This document shows, in pieces, positions 33,501-48,200 of a DNA stretch of 64,000 nucleotides; position 1 is the first letter of the stretch; the number at the start of each line of letters is the position of its first letter. A program made the translations under genes and the position numbers. The DNA comes from Actinernus sp. WN-2022 (lineage: Eukaryota; Cnidaria; Anthozoa; Actiniaria; Actinernidae): positions 4,170,660-4,234,659 of the forward strand of contig JAOWCC010000577.1 of assembly GCA_030867875.1 (NCBI GenBank), in the 5' to 3' direction. The notes under the pieces are model-generated. The model was not told where the DNA came from and did not search any database. It was given only the letters and a program-made list of their open reading frames with translations.

Positions 33501-36172
33501 AATTTATGCCTTAGGGAGAAGTATGTTATTATTTGTCAACCATTCCGATGCACACTTAACAAGAGGAACGAACTTATATCATCATGTAGGCATAGGAACA
33601 AATCATTGTTACGATACAATTAGTCCCAGTTGAGCGCGCACATGAGATGCACGTCAGCGGAACGCCATTTGAACCTACACCCGCTTGCGTGGAAAGCTCA
33701 GTGCACGCTCAACTGTAAATAAATATTCATTCACGAAGTAACTCCTGATGAGTGAGGACTTTGGTCCCCACGAAACAGTATTGTAGAGCGAAATATGAAT
33801 CAACCAAGAATTTAAATACTCCGAATCCTTAGTATATATATATACACTTAAAAAACATTGCACTGCAAATATAATTTATATATACCTTTTGTAATCTTGT
33901 CAAATTTGACAGCTAAAACAATGGCGAACAAAAGGTATATATATATAAATCAAAAGCAACGATTTTGAAAACGAGTGTATATACATATAGGTATTGCATT
34001 AAATATTGTTGGACATCCACTGTTTATCCCCTTTCTATTGTTCAATTTATATATATATATATTTAACAAATAAAGAAGCCCTAGCCATGTTTTATACTAT
34101 CATAAAACACGATGGGCATTTGAGAACATGGGAGAAATGTTAAAGCACAAGCCGAAGGCGCGTGCTTTCAACATTTCTAGAGTGTTCTCAAATGACCAGA
34201 GTGTTTTATGATAGTATAAAACATGGATTTAAGGCTTCTTTATCTGTTTTATAATATAGATTTACGCGCGCGATGAAAGGAAACCGCCAGTTGAAAACTA
34301 TATAACACGGCTAACCATGTTATATACTCTGATAAAACATGGCTTCTTAGCCAATCAGAGCGCGCGTACTATCGTATCTATATTATAAATATATATATAC
34401 AGTCGTTGCCGTTAACGTTGTCCTAGACATATCCACATATGGATTTATAGCCTTTGTTCAGTTCGCACCTTTTACATAAAGAACGGTAATCAGCCGTGAA
34501 CGCGCCCTTTGTATTTGGTAACAAAAAGCCACGGTGGTTTAATGGTTAGCGCTCTTGCTTTCAAGTTCGAAGCCCCGAGTTCAAGTCTCAGTATCGCCAT
34601 CGCGTCTTTTTTTTCACTCCGAAGATTTTTTTCATTTCTTTTTCCCCTTTTTTTTCTTCTGACTGCATTCCCTTAAAAGCTTTTATTTCAAACGTGACTA
34701 CAAGAACGGAGTTCTTTTTAACCTTTGAAATGCCTAGGACACCCATCATCCACATATATTTTATTAAGGGTTGTTCAAACATTTCGTTTGCGAAAGCTTC
34801 GACTGCCGCAGGGAACATCGACATCGACATCGACATCGTCCATGGCAAAGTTTCAAAAGTTTGTGATCGTTTGTCAAACACTCGTAAACCTTACGCCGAG
34901 TACACTGCTTTAATTCCATTTGAGTTCTCTTCCTTCACAAAGAAAAAAAGCTTCGTCAACTTATGCAAGCATTACTATGGGTTTCAAAGAGAATTCTGCA
35001 CAATTTCTGGAGACAGTATTTTCAAAACTGTCTCCGTGCCCCGCGGCCGATGTTTTCGAAATCTCGAAAAACAAATGAGCTGCCTAAGTTCAGAAAATCA
35101 GTACGAATGAAATTCATAACACTTGCTAAAATCGCTTCCTACTTCTAAACAAAGATATAATACTTTGAATCAGTGGGTATCTAGTATTTTCAAAACTGTT
35201 TCTGGTATATACATGTAAGCCCGGCACAGCGTAAAAAAATTACGCTTATTCAAATCCACAACAATCAACAGAATTGCTACACCGTTCTAAACGAAAATAG
35301 CGTAATTTGGGCGTACTCAGTCAGTGCTGGTATAATTATCTACTTCGAAAGTCTGGGAAAAATTGAGACCGTTTCAGGATGACAGTATTATTTTAGCTAC
35401 AGCGTCCGTTCTTATCAAGAGACCATCACCTATGGTCTCTTGTTCTTATCCAATGTCAAAAAAGAAACTGCAAAAAGAAACACACATGTAAACAGAACAA
35501 AAAAACAAGGGGGGAAAAAACAAGAAAAAAACAAAAAACAAAACAAGAAAAAAAAAGATACAATGCCGATACTAAGACTTGAACTCGGGGCTTCGAACTG
35601 GAAAGCAAGAGCGTTAACCATTAGACCACCGTGGCTCTTTGTTACCAAATACAAAGGGCGCGTTCACGGCTGATTACCGTTCTTTATGTAAAAGGTGCGA
35701 ACTGAACAAAGGCTATAAATCCATATGTGCATATGTCTAGGACAACGTTAACGGCAACGACTGTATATATATATATACAGTCGATGCCAAAAAGGTTGTC
35801 CAGCAGAACATAATATAATACTATAATATCCATTGTTTTGGGCTATTGTCTAGGCTAAAACAATAGGCCAAAACAATGGATATTAAAGTATTATATTATG
35901 TTCTGCTGGACAACCTTTTTGGCATCGACTGTATATATATATATATATATATAATTCAACTTGTGAGAACGGTTTTCGAAGAGCGCACAACTTGTCAGGA
36001 GCAGTAATTATTCTTATAAAATGGTTCTAGACTTCAGGAGTGATTCATCGCTTTATTGCTACAGCTCTGTTTCGTATGTTCAAAAAGAAAGAATGTCATT
36101 CTTTGAATATACGAAACAGAGCTGTAGCAATAAAGCGATGAATCACTCCTGAAGTCTAGAACCATTTTATAA

Positions 36173-36206
<34 letters not shown>

Positions 36207-39200
36207 CCGATCAAAAAAAAGATGACACTCCAGATTATATATATATATCCCCATGTGTGTGTGTGTTTTTCCTGAGAAAGCAATACCATAGGGATCGGTA
36301 CAAGTACAATGCGCAAACAATCGCTTTGTTTAGTGCCTAAATGCCTTACAAGTTTTCTTAGCGCCAGTGTGACTTGAAATCAACAAACATTCAAACGTTA
36401 GAAACAAAGGAAAGTTTAAGTGTTTATAGTGCAGCATTTATTTTCATTGTTTGGTTTTACTTTTGGGGTTTAAACACCTATAAGCAATAATGCCGTGGTT
36501 GCAAAATGTTTAGGTCCCTGGCTATGTGTCTTGTTGGGGCCGAATCGATACAATATAAAAGATAATTTTGGCTTTCAAAATAATATTTCAAAATCAAACA
36601 AGTGTTGTTCGAATTACCCTTACTTTCCTGAGAAGTTTCCTTTTTATTGTAGCAAAATCGGTTAAATAAATCCTGCATGACATATAAATTGAAAATCACA
36701 AAATGGTAGAATGTACTTTCGTTTCTTCTGATCGGGACGCTTGAAAATTCTCAATACTCCGTATTAATTACAAACAATTTTGCCTTTTACATTTTATATT
36801 CGTTATATTAAGAAATCACTAAAATACACTGCTCAAAATCGCAGATATGATAGATCTGTGAAACAAAAATATGATGCTTACTTCAAACTTTAAAAACAAA
36901 ACCTTTGGGTTGCTTTAGTGGCATGACCAACGTAAACAAAAAGCGGCCGCGATTCTTGTCAGGTGAAGAAATAATCGTCCGAAAGAATGAAAAATCCGTG
37001 CGTGTTATCGGCCAAAAGACACTAGTTTAATAACTAAGGAAGCCGTCTAAAACAGTTTTCTCAGTAAAGCACGCAACTGAGACATTTATTTTGAGTTAAA
37101 GTTTTATAGCTAAATTTCTGCCACCTTTGTTCACTGGAAACTACCGAAGTAGCAATTATATTAGAACCTATTTTCGAGCTACTTAACCCAAAAAAATACG
37201 AGTTTTGCTTGAATTCTAGCGCGGAAATTAAATTTTGCTCAGACCGATGAGCGATGATCGTATTCACTTCAGCCTCTAGTTCTACAATTCAGTACTTTTT
37301 AAAAGAGAACTGATCCAACATTATGTTCAGATGAGCTGAAAGAAATCATGTTGCTTTTGTAACAGTGGTATCGCCGGAAACTCTCTGATATAAGAGATAT
37401 TTGGATGTTCAAAAAATAATATCTCGATCACGTTCTATCCAACCGATTTCGTTACTTTAAAAAGGAATATTTTCAGCAAAGTAAGGAGAAGAACATTGAT
37501 TCAATTTCGATATAAGTTTTTAAATAATTTTGTTTTGCCGAAATCTCCCATATTTTCCTTCTAGTTGATCATTTTCCAGCAGCAACACCGTGGCGCAGCA
37601 GACGATCGAGGCACTACTACTGATAAAATGTCATACAAAACAAAATCCTTTACAATTTCATGGCTTAGGTTTATTATTTTGTTCTAATTTGATCAAGATT
37701 TTCAAATTTCTAATTCCACTCCTGTCTTCTTCGATTCGTAGCCGTTCAAAGGGTCGTCAGCGAAGGAAGGCAAACATTTCAACATGACCTTTAAAAAAAT
37801 GGTAGAAATTTCGATACACAACCGCGCGTGCTCTACTGAATAAACTACTGTAGAAATTTATTTTGATTATTAAACAGTAATGTTTCGAAGTCTGCTAATA
37901 TTTTTTGGACCCATAAAATGAGCAAATGTTTATTTTTTTATCCGCACGGTAATTCCTGCACTTGACGAGATTGGCGGCCGCGTTTTGTTTAGGTCGAATT
38001 ATGCTCAGTTGAAGCTAATAAAAATGGTTAACTGAATGAATGTAAGTGTACTATGGGTTTTTGATGCTTTTCAAGCGTTCCGAGCACGTGACTAAACCCC
38101 CTAATGATTTGGCATCGCAATTCTTTTCTAAAAACCATTCTTAAGGCAAAGTTTTTCTAAGCGAACTGGTACTTCATTAAATTTGTTTAAAGCCCCAAGA
38201 GAAGATCAAACAATGAGAAAAAATGCTGCGCTATAAAAACTTTAACTTTCCTTTATTTCTAATGTTTGTAAACCTCAAACCCTCTGGCGCTAAGAAAGAT
38301 TGTTAGGTATTTAGGCACTAAACGAAGTGATTGTTTGCGCATTGTACTCGTACCGATCCCTATGGTATTGCTTTCCCAGGTAACAACAAAGACACATATG
38401 GGGATATATATATTCTGGAGTGTCATCTTTTTTTTGATCGGGTGTATATATATATAGACTTGAACTAATAGTTTTAAGGTGAAGACAGAGAACTTCTTAC
38501 TAATCCTTTAATTAAAAAACGTTTCGGCCGTTCGGCTTTCTTCAGTTAAAATTTGTTTTTAACTTTTTTAAACAAATTTTAACTGAAGAAGGCCGAACGG
38601 CCGAAACGTTTTTTAATTAAAGGATTAGTAAGAAGTTCTCTGTCTTCACCTTAAAACTATTATTCAAGTCTAAATACCGAAGCAGAGTGTAGAATCCCGT
38701 ATTGGATCCTTCTACTAGAAGCACATCGTTGGACTACTACCTTCATTTTATTCACATTATATATATATACAGCGAAGTGCAAAAACTTTGGGGCGGCCTT
38801 CACCTCCTCGGAACGTGGAATAGTACTGGCTATCCAAACAATGCCTAACCCTGAAACAATACAAACCTAACCCTAAAACAATGCAATTCTTTGTCAGTGC
38901 AGTCCAAATGGGATCCAATAAAATGCAAGGTTTTGAGAGGTGAAGGGCTGCTGAAAACTTTGACCCCCCGCTCCTCAACTATATCAATATATCGGGTGCA
39001 TTATGGGTAGGAATAAGTTCATTAAAATGCAACTACAGCCAAATATCCGCGCGCGTTTGCAAATCATCACAGCGAAGACTTGTGTAGTTGATTTAAATTT
39101 CAAGAATTTATCTAGAATACAACACTTTTACTCGGAACAGGCAGGAAAGTTTAAAGTAAAGTAAATGCACTGTCTATTTTCGGTTTGGACAAATATTTTT

Positions 39201-42200
39201 CCTGATTTTATATTATAAATTTATGTTTACGTTAGCAGAACGTAACGCGGACGGTACTATCATGCCGAATTTCATCTGCGAAGCAAGAATTCAGCGCTAT
39301 TTTTGAAACTGTTTCGCGGAAAATTGAAGTGATTAAAATAGCTTAAAGGTTTACACAATTTCATAAATTTATTGACAACAAATTCATAAAACATTTAATT
39401 ATTTTGATTAAGAAACGGATAGAAATTAACGTATCCCATATCATTGCCATATTTTATGGTATTAAACGATTCTAAAAAATTCTAATAAACTCTAAGTTAT
39501 TCCTCTTGAAATTCTCTTATCCAGTTTTATTCAAGGTTCGGAGGAATCCTGTTTTTATGGTATAATTTGTTTAGTAAAATCTTTTATGAAAGGTACGTTC
39601 AATAATTCTTGGATTCGCATCGTTGAATGTTCTTATAATTGTTGCACAGTTTTCTTTCATTCTTAAAATGTATTTTGTATGCTATTTAAATCTCATAATT
39701 GTGACGAAACTGCTTATTTAGCTTCGTCATTAAACCAAAACGTTAGCAGCTATGGTCCCATTTAACAACATCACTTTATTGTGAATCCTAGTTTCCTAAT
39801 TTCGTAGATAACGAGTCCGGGACAAACTTTTGAATATTTAATTTTCGAAGTTTCATTTTGTAATTATATTGCAGCTCCAAACACCATCAGTTTTTTATCA
39901 GATTGTGAAATTCGTCTCATCGGGATCAGCTAAAAATAAACATTACACAACAGTTAAAGAAAACGATTCGATGTTCAAACTGTAAGAGGTTTCCTTACGT
40001 TACACTATAAAGTGTTTATTTTGCTTTGTCGATACGTTTTCCAACTATAAGCCAGCCTCTTGTGGGGGCATGCAGTCTGTGCATCAGGTCAGCTCCGGTC
40101 AGTACATATGAATCCTTTCATTCTGCTCTTTGAAACGTTTTATCAGTCTAATAACACTGATCAGTTCAGTCTTCACAGAAGTAGAAGACAGAGAACGGAA
40201 TAACTGCGCTGATATCGAGCTGAATTTTGGTCATCGCTCTCAGTTTAGGTTTAGAATCACTGACAACAAATGTAGAATGTCAAAGTTTCAAACGAATTTA
40301 TATTGCCTCTGAATCCACAGATCAGGTGTAATCATGTCTCCTCTTCATGGGTTATCTCGATAGTTTAGGTCATCAGAAGATATCCTAACAGCTTCGCAAA
40401 TAGCTCTGAATTCACGCTTCGGAACCTGAAACTTCGGCATGATCATTTCCCGTTCTCTTTCCGCCGACCAGTGATATGTTCTCAGTTTTGCAAATATTCG
40501 ATCTAACAGTAAACATATAGAGTGCATTTAAATACTCAGGTTTATTTAAGCTGTCCTGCCTGTCCCGAGTAAAAATGTTGTATCCTAGATGAAATCTTGA
40601 ACTTTAAATCAACTGCATAAGTCTTCGCTATGACGGTTGAATTTTAATGACTTTACTCCTACCCATAAAAAAAATGCACCCGATATCGTTATATAGTTGA
40701 GGTGTGGGGGGTCAAAGTTTTTGCACTTCGCTGTATATATATATATATTTAAAAACAGAAAAAACACAAAAAAAAACACAGATAAAACAGATAACTAAAA
40801 CAGATATCCGGTAATGACATTGGCCTATATCGAGACGACGGACTTGCCATACTCAGTAAAACCCCGAGAGAAATCGAGAAGATTAAGAAAGAAATTTGCA
40901 AAGTCTTTGCCGATAATGGACTGAGAGTAACCATCGAAGCAAATAAGAAAGTCGTCAACTTCCTCGACGTGACGCTTGACTTGAATACCGAAAAATACAA
41001 ACCATACGCCAAGCCAACAAACATCCCCCTTTACGTGCATAGCAAATCAAACCACCCGCCTAACATAATCAGTAATATCCCTGAATCAGTTAACAGAAGA
41101 CTCTCAGAAATTTCAACGGACGAAGATGTATTCAACGAAGCGGCACCCGTGTACCAAGAAGCGTTACGCAAGAGCGGTTATACACACAAACTCGAATACA
41201 AACCTAAGCCGCAAAACACACCAACACCGAAACGTAATCGTCACAGAAACATAATTTGGTTCAACCCGCCGTTTAGCAAGAACGTTAAGAGTAATATCGG
41301 AAGAGAGTTCATCAACTTGATAGACAGATGTTTCCCGGCTGGTCACAAACTAAAGAAGATATTTAATAGAAACACACTCAAACTAAGCTACAGTTGTATG
41401 CCCAACGTGAAGCAGATAATAGACGGACATAACAAAGCCACCCTGAAGAAAGACGTACAGCCACAACACGACGAAACTACAAACACGTGCAACTGCAGAA
41501 AAAAAGACGAGTGCCCATTAGAGGGAGAATGCTTGACGAAAGAAATTATCTACCAAGCCACAGTTACTACCAAAGACGCAACAGAGACATACGTAGGACT
41601 GACAGCGACAGAATTTAAGACCAGATGGAGAAATCATCAGATGTCGTTCAAGCACGAAAAACGGAAGAACGATACTGAACTCAGTAAATATTTGTGGCAC
41701 TTAAAGGGAAAGCAGGAAAACTACAAAATCAAGTGGAGAATCCTCGCCAAGGCAAAGTCCTATTCAAATCTCACGAAGAGATGCAACCTATGTACTACAG
41801 AAAAACACCTGATAATAACTGAGCCACATAAGGCAACCTTAAATAAACGTAACGAACTCGTATCAACATGCAGACATCAACGGAAATATATTCTCAAGTA
41901 TAATTAAACGTAATATACCATGCGCGCAATCACTTTAATGTGCGCACTCATTTTACGGCTTATTTCGAAGGTTTGCCATACCAATCATATTGTCGTAGCT
42001 CTTAACAATGCTCCGATTTGTGGAGATTGGCGTAACATAAAACACGATCACTTTAGCGCGCGCAACTATTTAACGGTTTATTGACGTGATCATATTATTG
42101 TTGTAGCTCTTTTTTATATATTGTAGTATTTTATATCCCTTTCAGCTACCCAAGAATTAAAACTCTCGGGATACCCCTTCCACTGGACAAGGTATTCAAT

Positions 42201-45200
42201 CCTGCCTTTCCGTTTACGCTTTTTTAAGATTTTTTCTACCGGGTAGAAATCATCTTGCTTTTCGACTCTCTGTAACTCGGCTTCGTAAAATGTTCCTTCT
42301 AAAAGTTATCCATGATAGTCCTTTAAACAATAGACAGGTGGCTGTCTTGGTGTTCTTTCAGATATGGTAAATATCTCTTCGGTCTAGTTTGGAAAATAAC
42401 CTAAAACAACGATAACGCGTGTTTTATTCTTTACGAATAGAGTGTAGCCTGGGAATGACAAACTATTTGTTTTCCCTTCTAATTGTTAGCTTATCCAAGT
42501 GAAGCAGCATTTGTCAACAAGAAAAAAAATCAATGAAACATAAATCAGTGTAATCTTGTAACACGGTACATTATATCAACCCAAGAACTGAGAAATAAGA
42601 AAGTTATCAACTCCGCGACTATAAGGAAAACGAACTGTAAATTGGTGTTTTTGAGATTGAATAAACTTTGTTTTGGTGGTTTGTTTCTATTCGTATGGTA
42701 ATTATAGTTCAGTTTTAGAGAAGAATTTACATCTCAAGAGTTTTCCTCAAAACAATAGGCTCTTCAGTTATCGCTAATCCCTAAGAACAATAGCAGAGTT
42801 GATCTAACGAGTCACAGTGGATTTTGTATACAATTATCTTATGAGTTATTAACTGTAAAGTAAAGGGTTTAGATATTGCGAGATATTTATTACTTTTTTC
42901 ATTCAACTTCGTATGTATTCAGGGCCGATCGCTCCTGGTTTTAGAGACGACCCCAAACAATAGGCTTTGCCCAAACATACCCGAATTATTGAGAGCGCCC
43001 TAAAATTAGGATTCCGTGCTCCTGGTTTTAGAGACGATCCCAAATAATAGGCTTTGCCCAAACATACCCGAATTAATGAGAGCGCCCTAAAATTAGGATT
43101 CCGAATTAATGCATACGCCCTAAAAATAGGGCGTACGCCCTAAAAATAATTCCTTAATTAATTCAATGGACAATAGGATTGTGACGTCATCCTAATTAAT
43201 GCATACGCCCTAAAGATAGGGCGTACGCCCTAAAAAGGGGGCTAATTCCATCCCTCTCCCACTACTCCCTTATAGTCAGGCACTACGCCTTAGACGCATA
43301 TGCAGCGATGATGACTCTTTGAAAGAGAGACTTGAAGAGTTTTGCGATTATTTTCAAACGTCTGGTTACAAGCAATCCCTCATAAGAGAGCAAATGTTTA
43401 AAGTGGTTAGCCTTTCCCAACAAGATGCACTTGAAGACAAAGCGAGAAAAGACGTCTTCAATCGTGTTACATTTGTCACCACCTTTAATCCCCACTTGAA
43501 TCAGGTTGGAAGAATATTAAATAAAAGATGGGATCTCCTACAATCAAAAACAAGATTGAAGAGGGTCTTCAAAGACCGTCCATTAATTGCATACCGCCGC
43601 CCTAAAAATCTTAAAGACCTCCTAGTTAGCGCGAAAATAAAAAGAGACATTCCTGTAGTATCCTTACTCAAGGATGTATTCTGATTTAACCTGATAATAT
43701 ACAAGCATGACACAAACACGTTCTAGCCTTCGTCCGCCATCTTGCATATATAATTACCCATCATGCCTCACGGCCCTAAGTATTACATAACAATACACTA
43801 CAATCTCCCTTTAACACAGACTGAAACTCTGTGAGATTTTCACTTAACATGGCTCAAGTGTCTTAATGTCTCGGCTACAAACTAACCTATATATATCACA
43901 ATAACAACTGTAACAAATCAGTTAAACAATAGCTAACTTCAAAATGTTCAAATGTTCAGTACTTAAAATAAACAAAAACTCTTTTCCTGTCTATTACTGG
44001 AACAAACACATCAAGGCACATATCAGTTCATGGCTTATCCAAATGATAGTCTCTCAAGTAAACTGGAGCTCGATGCTCTCGCTGAGGTCCGATTGGTTGA
44101 TCTACCACTTCATTTGGAGCACTTTCTTTGCCATCTCCTGCAAGAGAAGTATCCTTTGTGTCTCCTTCCTGTTTTTCTTCAGTTGAGTCCTGGCTGAAGT
44201 ATTTCTTTAAATAAGTAACATTGCGTTTGTATTTCACTCCCTCAGGTGACTGAACAGTAACTTGACTTCCTTGCTTCTCAACAACTTTGTATGGCACATC
44301 CTCAAATGTTGTAGAGAGTTTATTTGTTGTTTCAATAAGACTCTATCCCCAGGCTCTAGTTTATTCTCTTGTGCTCTATTATGCTTATCACAATAGTCCT
44401 TTCCCTTTGTTTCATCTCACTGTCCTTATCTCTCGGTTTAATTTTTAGTGAAACTGTAAGAGACCAAGAGTTAAAGGGCGCGAAACTGCATACACAAAGT
44501 TTGTGCTCTTCTTGCTCTTGAAATCATCCACGGTAAAAAAATATTTCAGTTATTAATTTGGCTTTCAAATTTTACGGTGTCAAAAATCAATTGTCTTTAA
44601 AATCGAGGTTACCATTTTATTTGTTTGTGTAGCCTGCATAATTAATCGGGCTGCCTGTGGGCAGGCCCGAGTCTAAGTCTGCAAGCCGGTTTTTTTTCGT
44701 TCGGTGCAACAAAAAAAATTAACAGCGATTATATTTTTGAATTTTACGAACCTTTGGCTTTGCCTATCGAAAATGCAACTTGTATATATCTTAAATACCA
44801 ACAAAACATCCGGTTTAGAGGCTGAAGAAATCGTAAACGTGCATTAATGAAAACAAAGTGGATAATCAGCTTAAAGAAGACTGTAGATCTCGCTACGCGA
44901 AATTCATCGATGAGTCATTGTCAGAAATCTATTCCCGGCCGCAACACTAGGCAATCTGTCAATGGTAAAACTGTTGACAGTTTGGGTCAGGTCAACTACA
45001 CAGCTAAGGCATGTTTTACGACAGAATAACCTAGCTAGAGAGTCTTTACAGGATTAAGATACTGTTACATGTCTGTTAATATGGAGAAAACTGAAGAATC
45101 CCTCATTGAGCTTGATAACCATGTACAAGAACAATTCTGCCGGTAAGATGTTTTTAGTGTATACCCAAATGCTGTGCTCGTTTTCTGGCTGAAGAAATAA

Positions 45201-48200
45201 ACTAAAGGGGACCTCTTTAAAGAAGTTTATCGATTCGTAATAATTAATTTACATTGTATTGAACGGAACTGCGTTGAACAAACAGGAACTTTAGCTTTAT
45301 ATTGTACTGCATCAGCTAAGTTTTCCCTTATCCGAGTCTGAGATGTAGTTTGAGTCTTGTCATCTGACTATATCGTATATTTAGTTTAGTTTAGGTGTTC
45401 TAGTGGAAATTGTGAGCGAATTAAGCTGGAAGACAAATTGGAAAACATACGATAGTAGTACTCAGCGCATAGCGTACATGGAGAATATTGTGTTTTAATT
45501 GTAAAGATAATTTTAATTTTTTTAGAGGTTTTACATTGCAGAGCAGCCAGAATTATTTTTAATCTCCCAAGACATGCCTTCTCAAGATGTTCTTAGAGTC
45601 GCTAAATGGGATAAATTATTTTTCATGTATAAATTAAGCCTAGTTAAATTAATATATGAGATATACGACGAATTAATAAGCCCAAGGTTTTTTGGGTGGG
45701 TTTATAACCAAGGGGGCCAAGCCTCTGCATTTATTTGCTCGCAGAAAACTATCAATGTGCTCGCATGATCGAATTTTCAGTTCACAGAAAATGAAATTGC
45801 AACATGTCTCTGCGACAAGACTCGCATGTAATGCACACTGCAGTATTTTGCAGCGACATGTCCCTGCAAAATGTCTCCTAGTGTGTGCTCACCTTAAAGA
45901 GTGCCTGGCTGCATGGATATATAGACTGGCCCGAGTGAAAGCCAGTGGGCTATTGTTACTAAGAGGATTTCAAATGAAAGTGTATTTTATCTTCAATCTC
46001 ATGTGGCCCGAGTGAAAGCCCAGATGGGCTCTTGTTCCAATATTCATGCAAAGTTTCCATACAAAACCTTGTAAAAAAAAATACGCCGAAATTGTACACA
46101 AAATCGGAGCAATTTTAATATCAATGTGATTGTTTGACAATTCATTTTGGGGGGGAAAAACCTTTCTTGGGTTAACAATGGCCGTCTGCTTTGTGGTCCA
46201 GAGCTATTGTGTCTCTTAATAGCCTATTGTACATTGTCTTTTGAAAAGACCAGCGACCTGACATTGGATGTTTGATGGGAATACAAAAGACATATATCAT
46301 ATATATATAAATCAAAAGCAAAGTTTTTGAAAACAAGTGTATATATATATTATTTGTTATAGCAGGCTGAGTATTACAGCTTAAAGCTGATGGGGGCATG
46401 CTTTTACTCCACACACACTCCCCACTACATTAACTGTTTTTGGACACACTACACTCGACTCACGGTTGATTTTTACGGAGGGAGGAAAACCGGAGAACCC
46501 GGAGAAAAACCCTCGAATGCAGATAAGGAATCAACAACAAACCTAACTCACATACGGTGCCCGAGCCGGGAATAGAACACGGGATCGCAGCGGTGAGAGG
46601 CGAGTGTTTTACCACTGCGCCAACCTGGTTCCTTTTATTCCAAGGCAAAATACATCAATATCTAGAACTCAAACCGCGGCCGGACCAACATGCACTCTGG
46701 GTCTTACAAACTGAGTAAAAGGTGCTGCCTTTGTGAAACAATCTCGTCTTCTCGGATAAGGACGTTAAATCGTAGGTCCCACGTCGGCCTCAAGTTTATC
46801 AGTCTCACCAGACTGTCACGAGTTACCGACGTTAAATAAGGTCGCTTTACCTATAATTACATCAAAGCACTGATTCCTCTGTAGAGATGTCTGTTGCGGG
46901 ACAACTTTAAAGGAAGCCAATTCTGTCTGCATTGATCACCCACACGTATTAGTTGATGTCTCAAATGTTTCAAATGCCTTTTAAGACGCTATCTGTTGAA
47001 TATTTTGTTATTTTTCTATCTTTTCCAAGAAGAAATAGTTTACTTTGTTATCATCGTCCATTTAATTTTCCTTCTGGTTTGATCAAGTTGTTTGCGTACT
47101 CACTAGCCAGGAAGCATTGAGCAAAATACAGTCATTAACTCTATCATTATCAGTTATAAAATAGAGTTTATAGAGAATCAGTATACTAATTGTTTAAATA
47201 CTCACGACTCTCGACAATAAAAGGACAATGTTGAGTATCCAAGGGGTAGAGACGAAGATCCATTTCACAGCTCAGAGTAAGAGTAATCCTGTAAAGAATG
47301 TTATGATTATTTTAATGCATACCTCAGTACCTGACTTCTTGCAATATGAATTATTAGAGATACAGTGAAAACAATATTTTTAAATACAATATGTTGTACA
47401 TGGTAATTAACGTCACTCTGCCAGGTAGGAAAATAGTAGAACCGCACAAAAATAAAATGACCAAGATCAGACTTTTATACCCGTAGGCCTTCTCAAATAG
47501 CACCATTTTTGAACAGAAACTAGTTTTGCGTTGCATCTTCGTTCATTTTTAGCGCTCCTTAGGGGGAGTTAGCCTGTTCCAGGCTCTCCGCTAGTGCAAG
47601 GAACAAAGAAAGAAAAGGGAGACTGGGGGAGAGAAAGGTAAGGAAGGCTGTAAACGTTTTTGAACTCGCTTGCCAAACTAGCACCTTCGGCACTTGCTAT
47701 AAACGCTATATACCAACAAAAGGCGAAACAGTTAACCTCTGCAACCCAGGGTATTGTTTGAGCGACTTCACATGAGAAACGAGATCCTCTGAACTCGACT
47801 GAGTTATCGGCTGAAAACAGACCACTGCTGCCACTGGCTTGCCGTAAATATATATGTAGCTAGCGCTTCAGTGGAGCACATGGAACTGTCAGATGCCAAA
47901 TGTTGACGCTGCGATGAGGCGACCTGTCACAATTGACCAATCATAGGTTATTCCAGGAGCTGGTATACCGGAATGAGAGTTGTTAAAAAGGTTTTACAGG
48001 TTCTCCTTCTTCTCCTTTCCCCTTTCTCTCCCCAGTGTTGCTCTCTTTCTTTTCACCTCGCTTTTTCTTTCGGCCCCTTTCCACTATCTGAGAGACTGAA
48101 ACAGGCTAAGGGAGAGTTGGCTTAGTTACTAACAGCTCTCTTAAACTTTTTCCTACACGCATTATCACTTTCTTAATTATCTGTAAACGGCATATCACAA

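Noticed and set aside
34530..34600. Functional tRNA-Glu gene
   Set aside because: Boxes are recognisable but the stems pair poorly and an inverted copy sits in the opposite terminal repeat.
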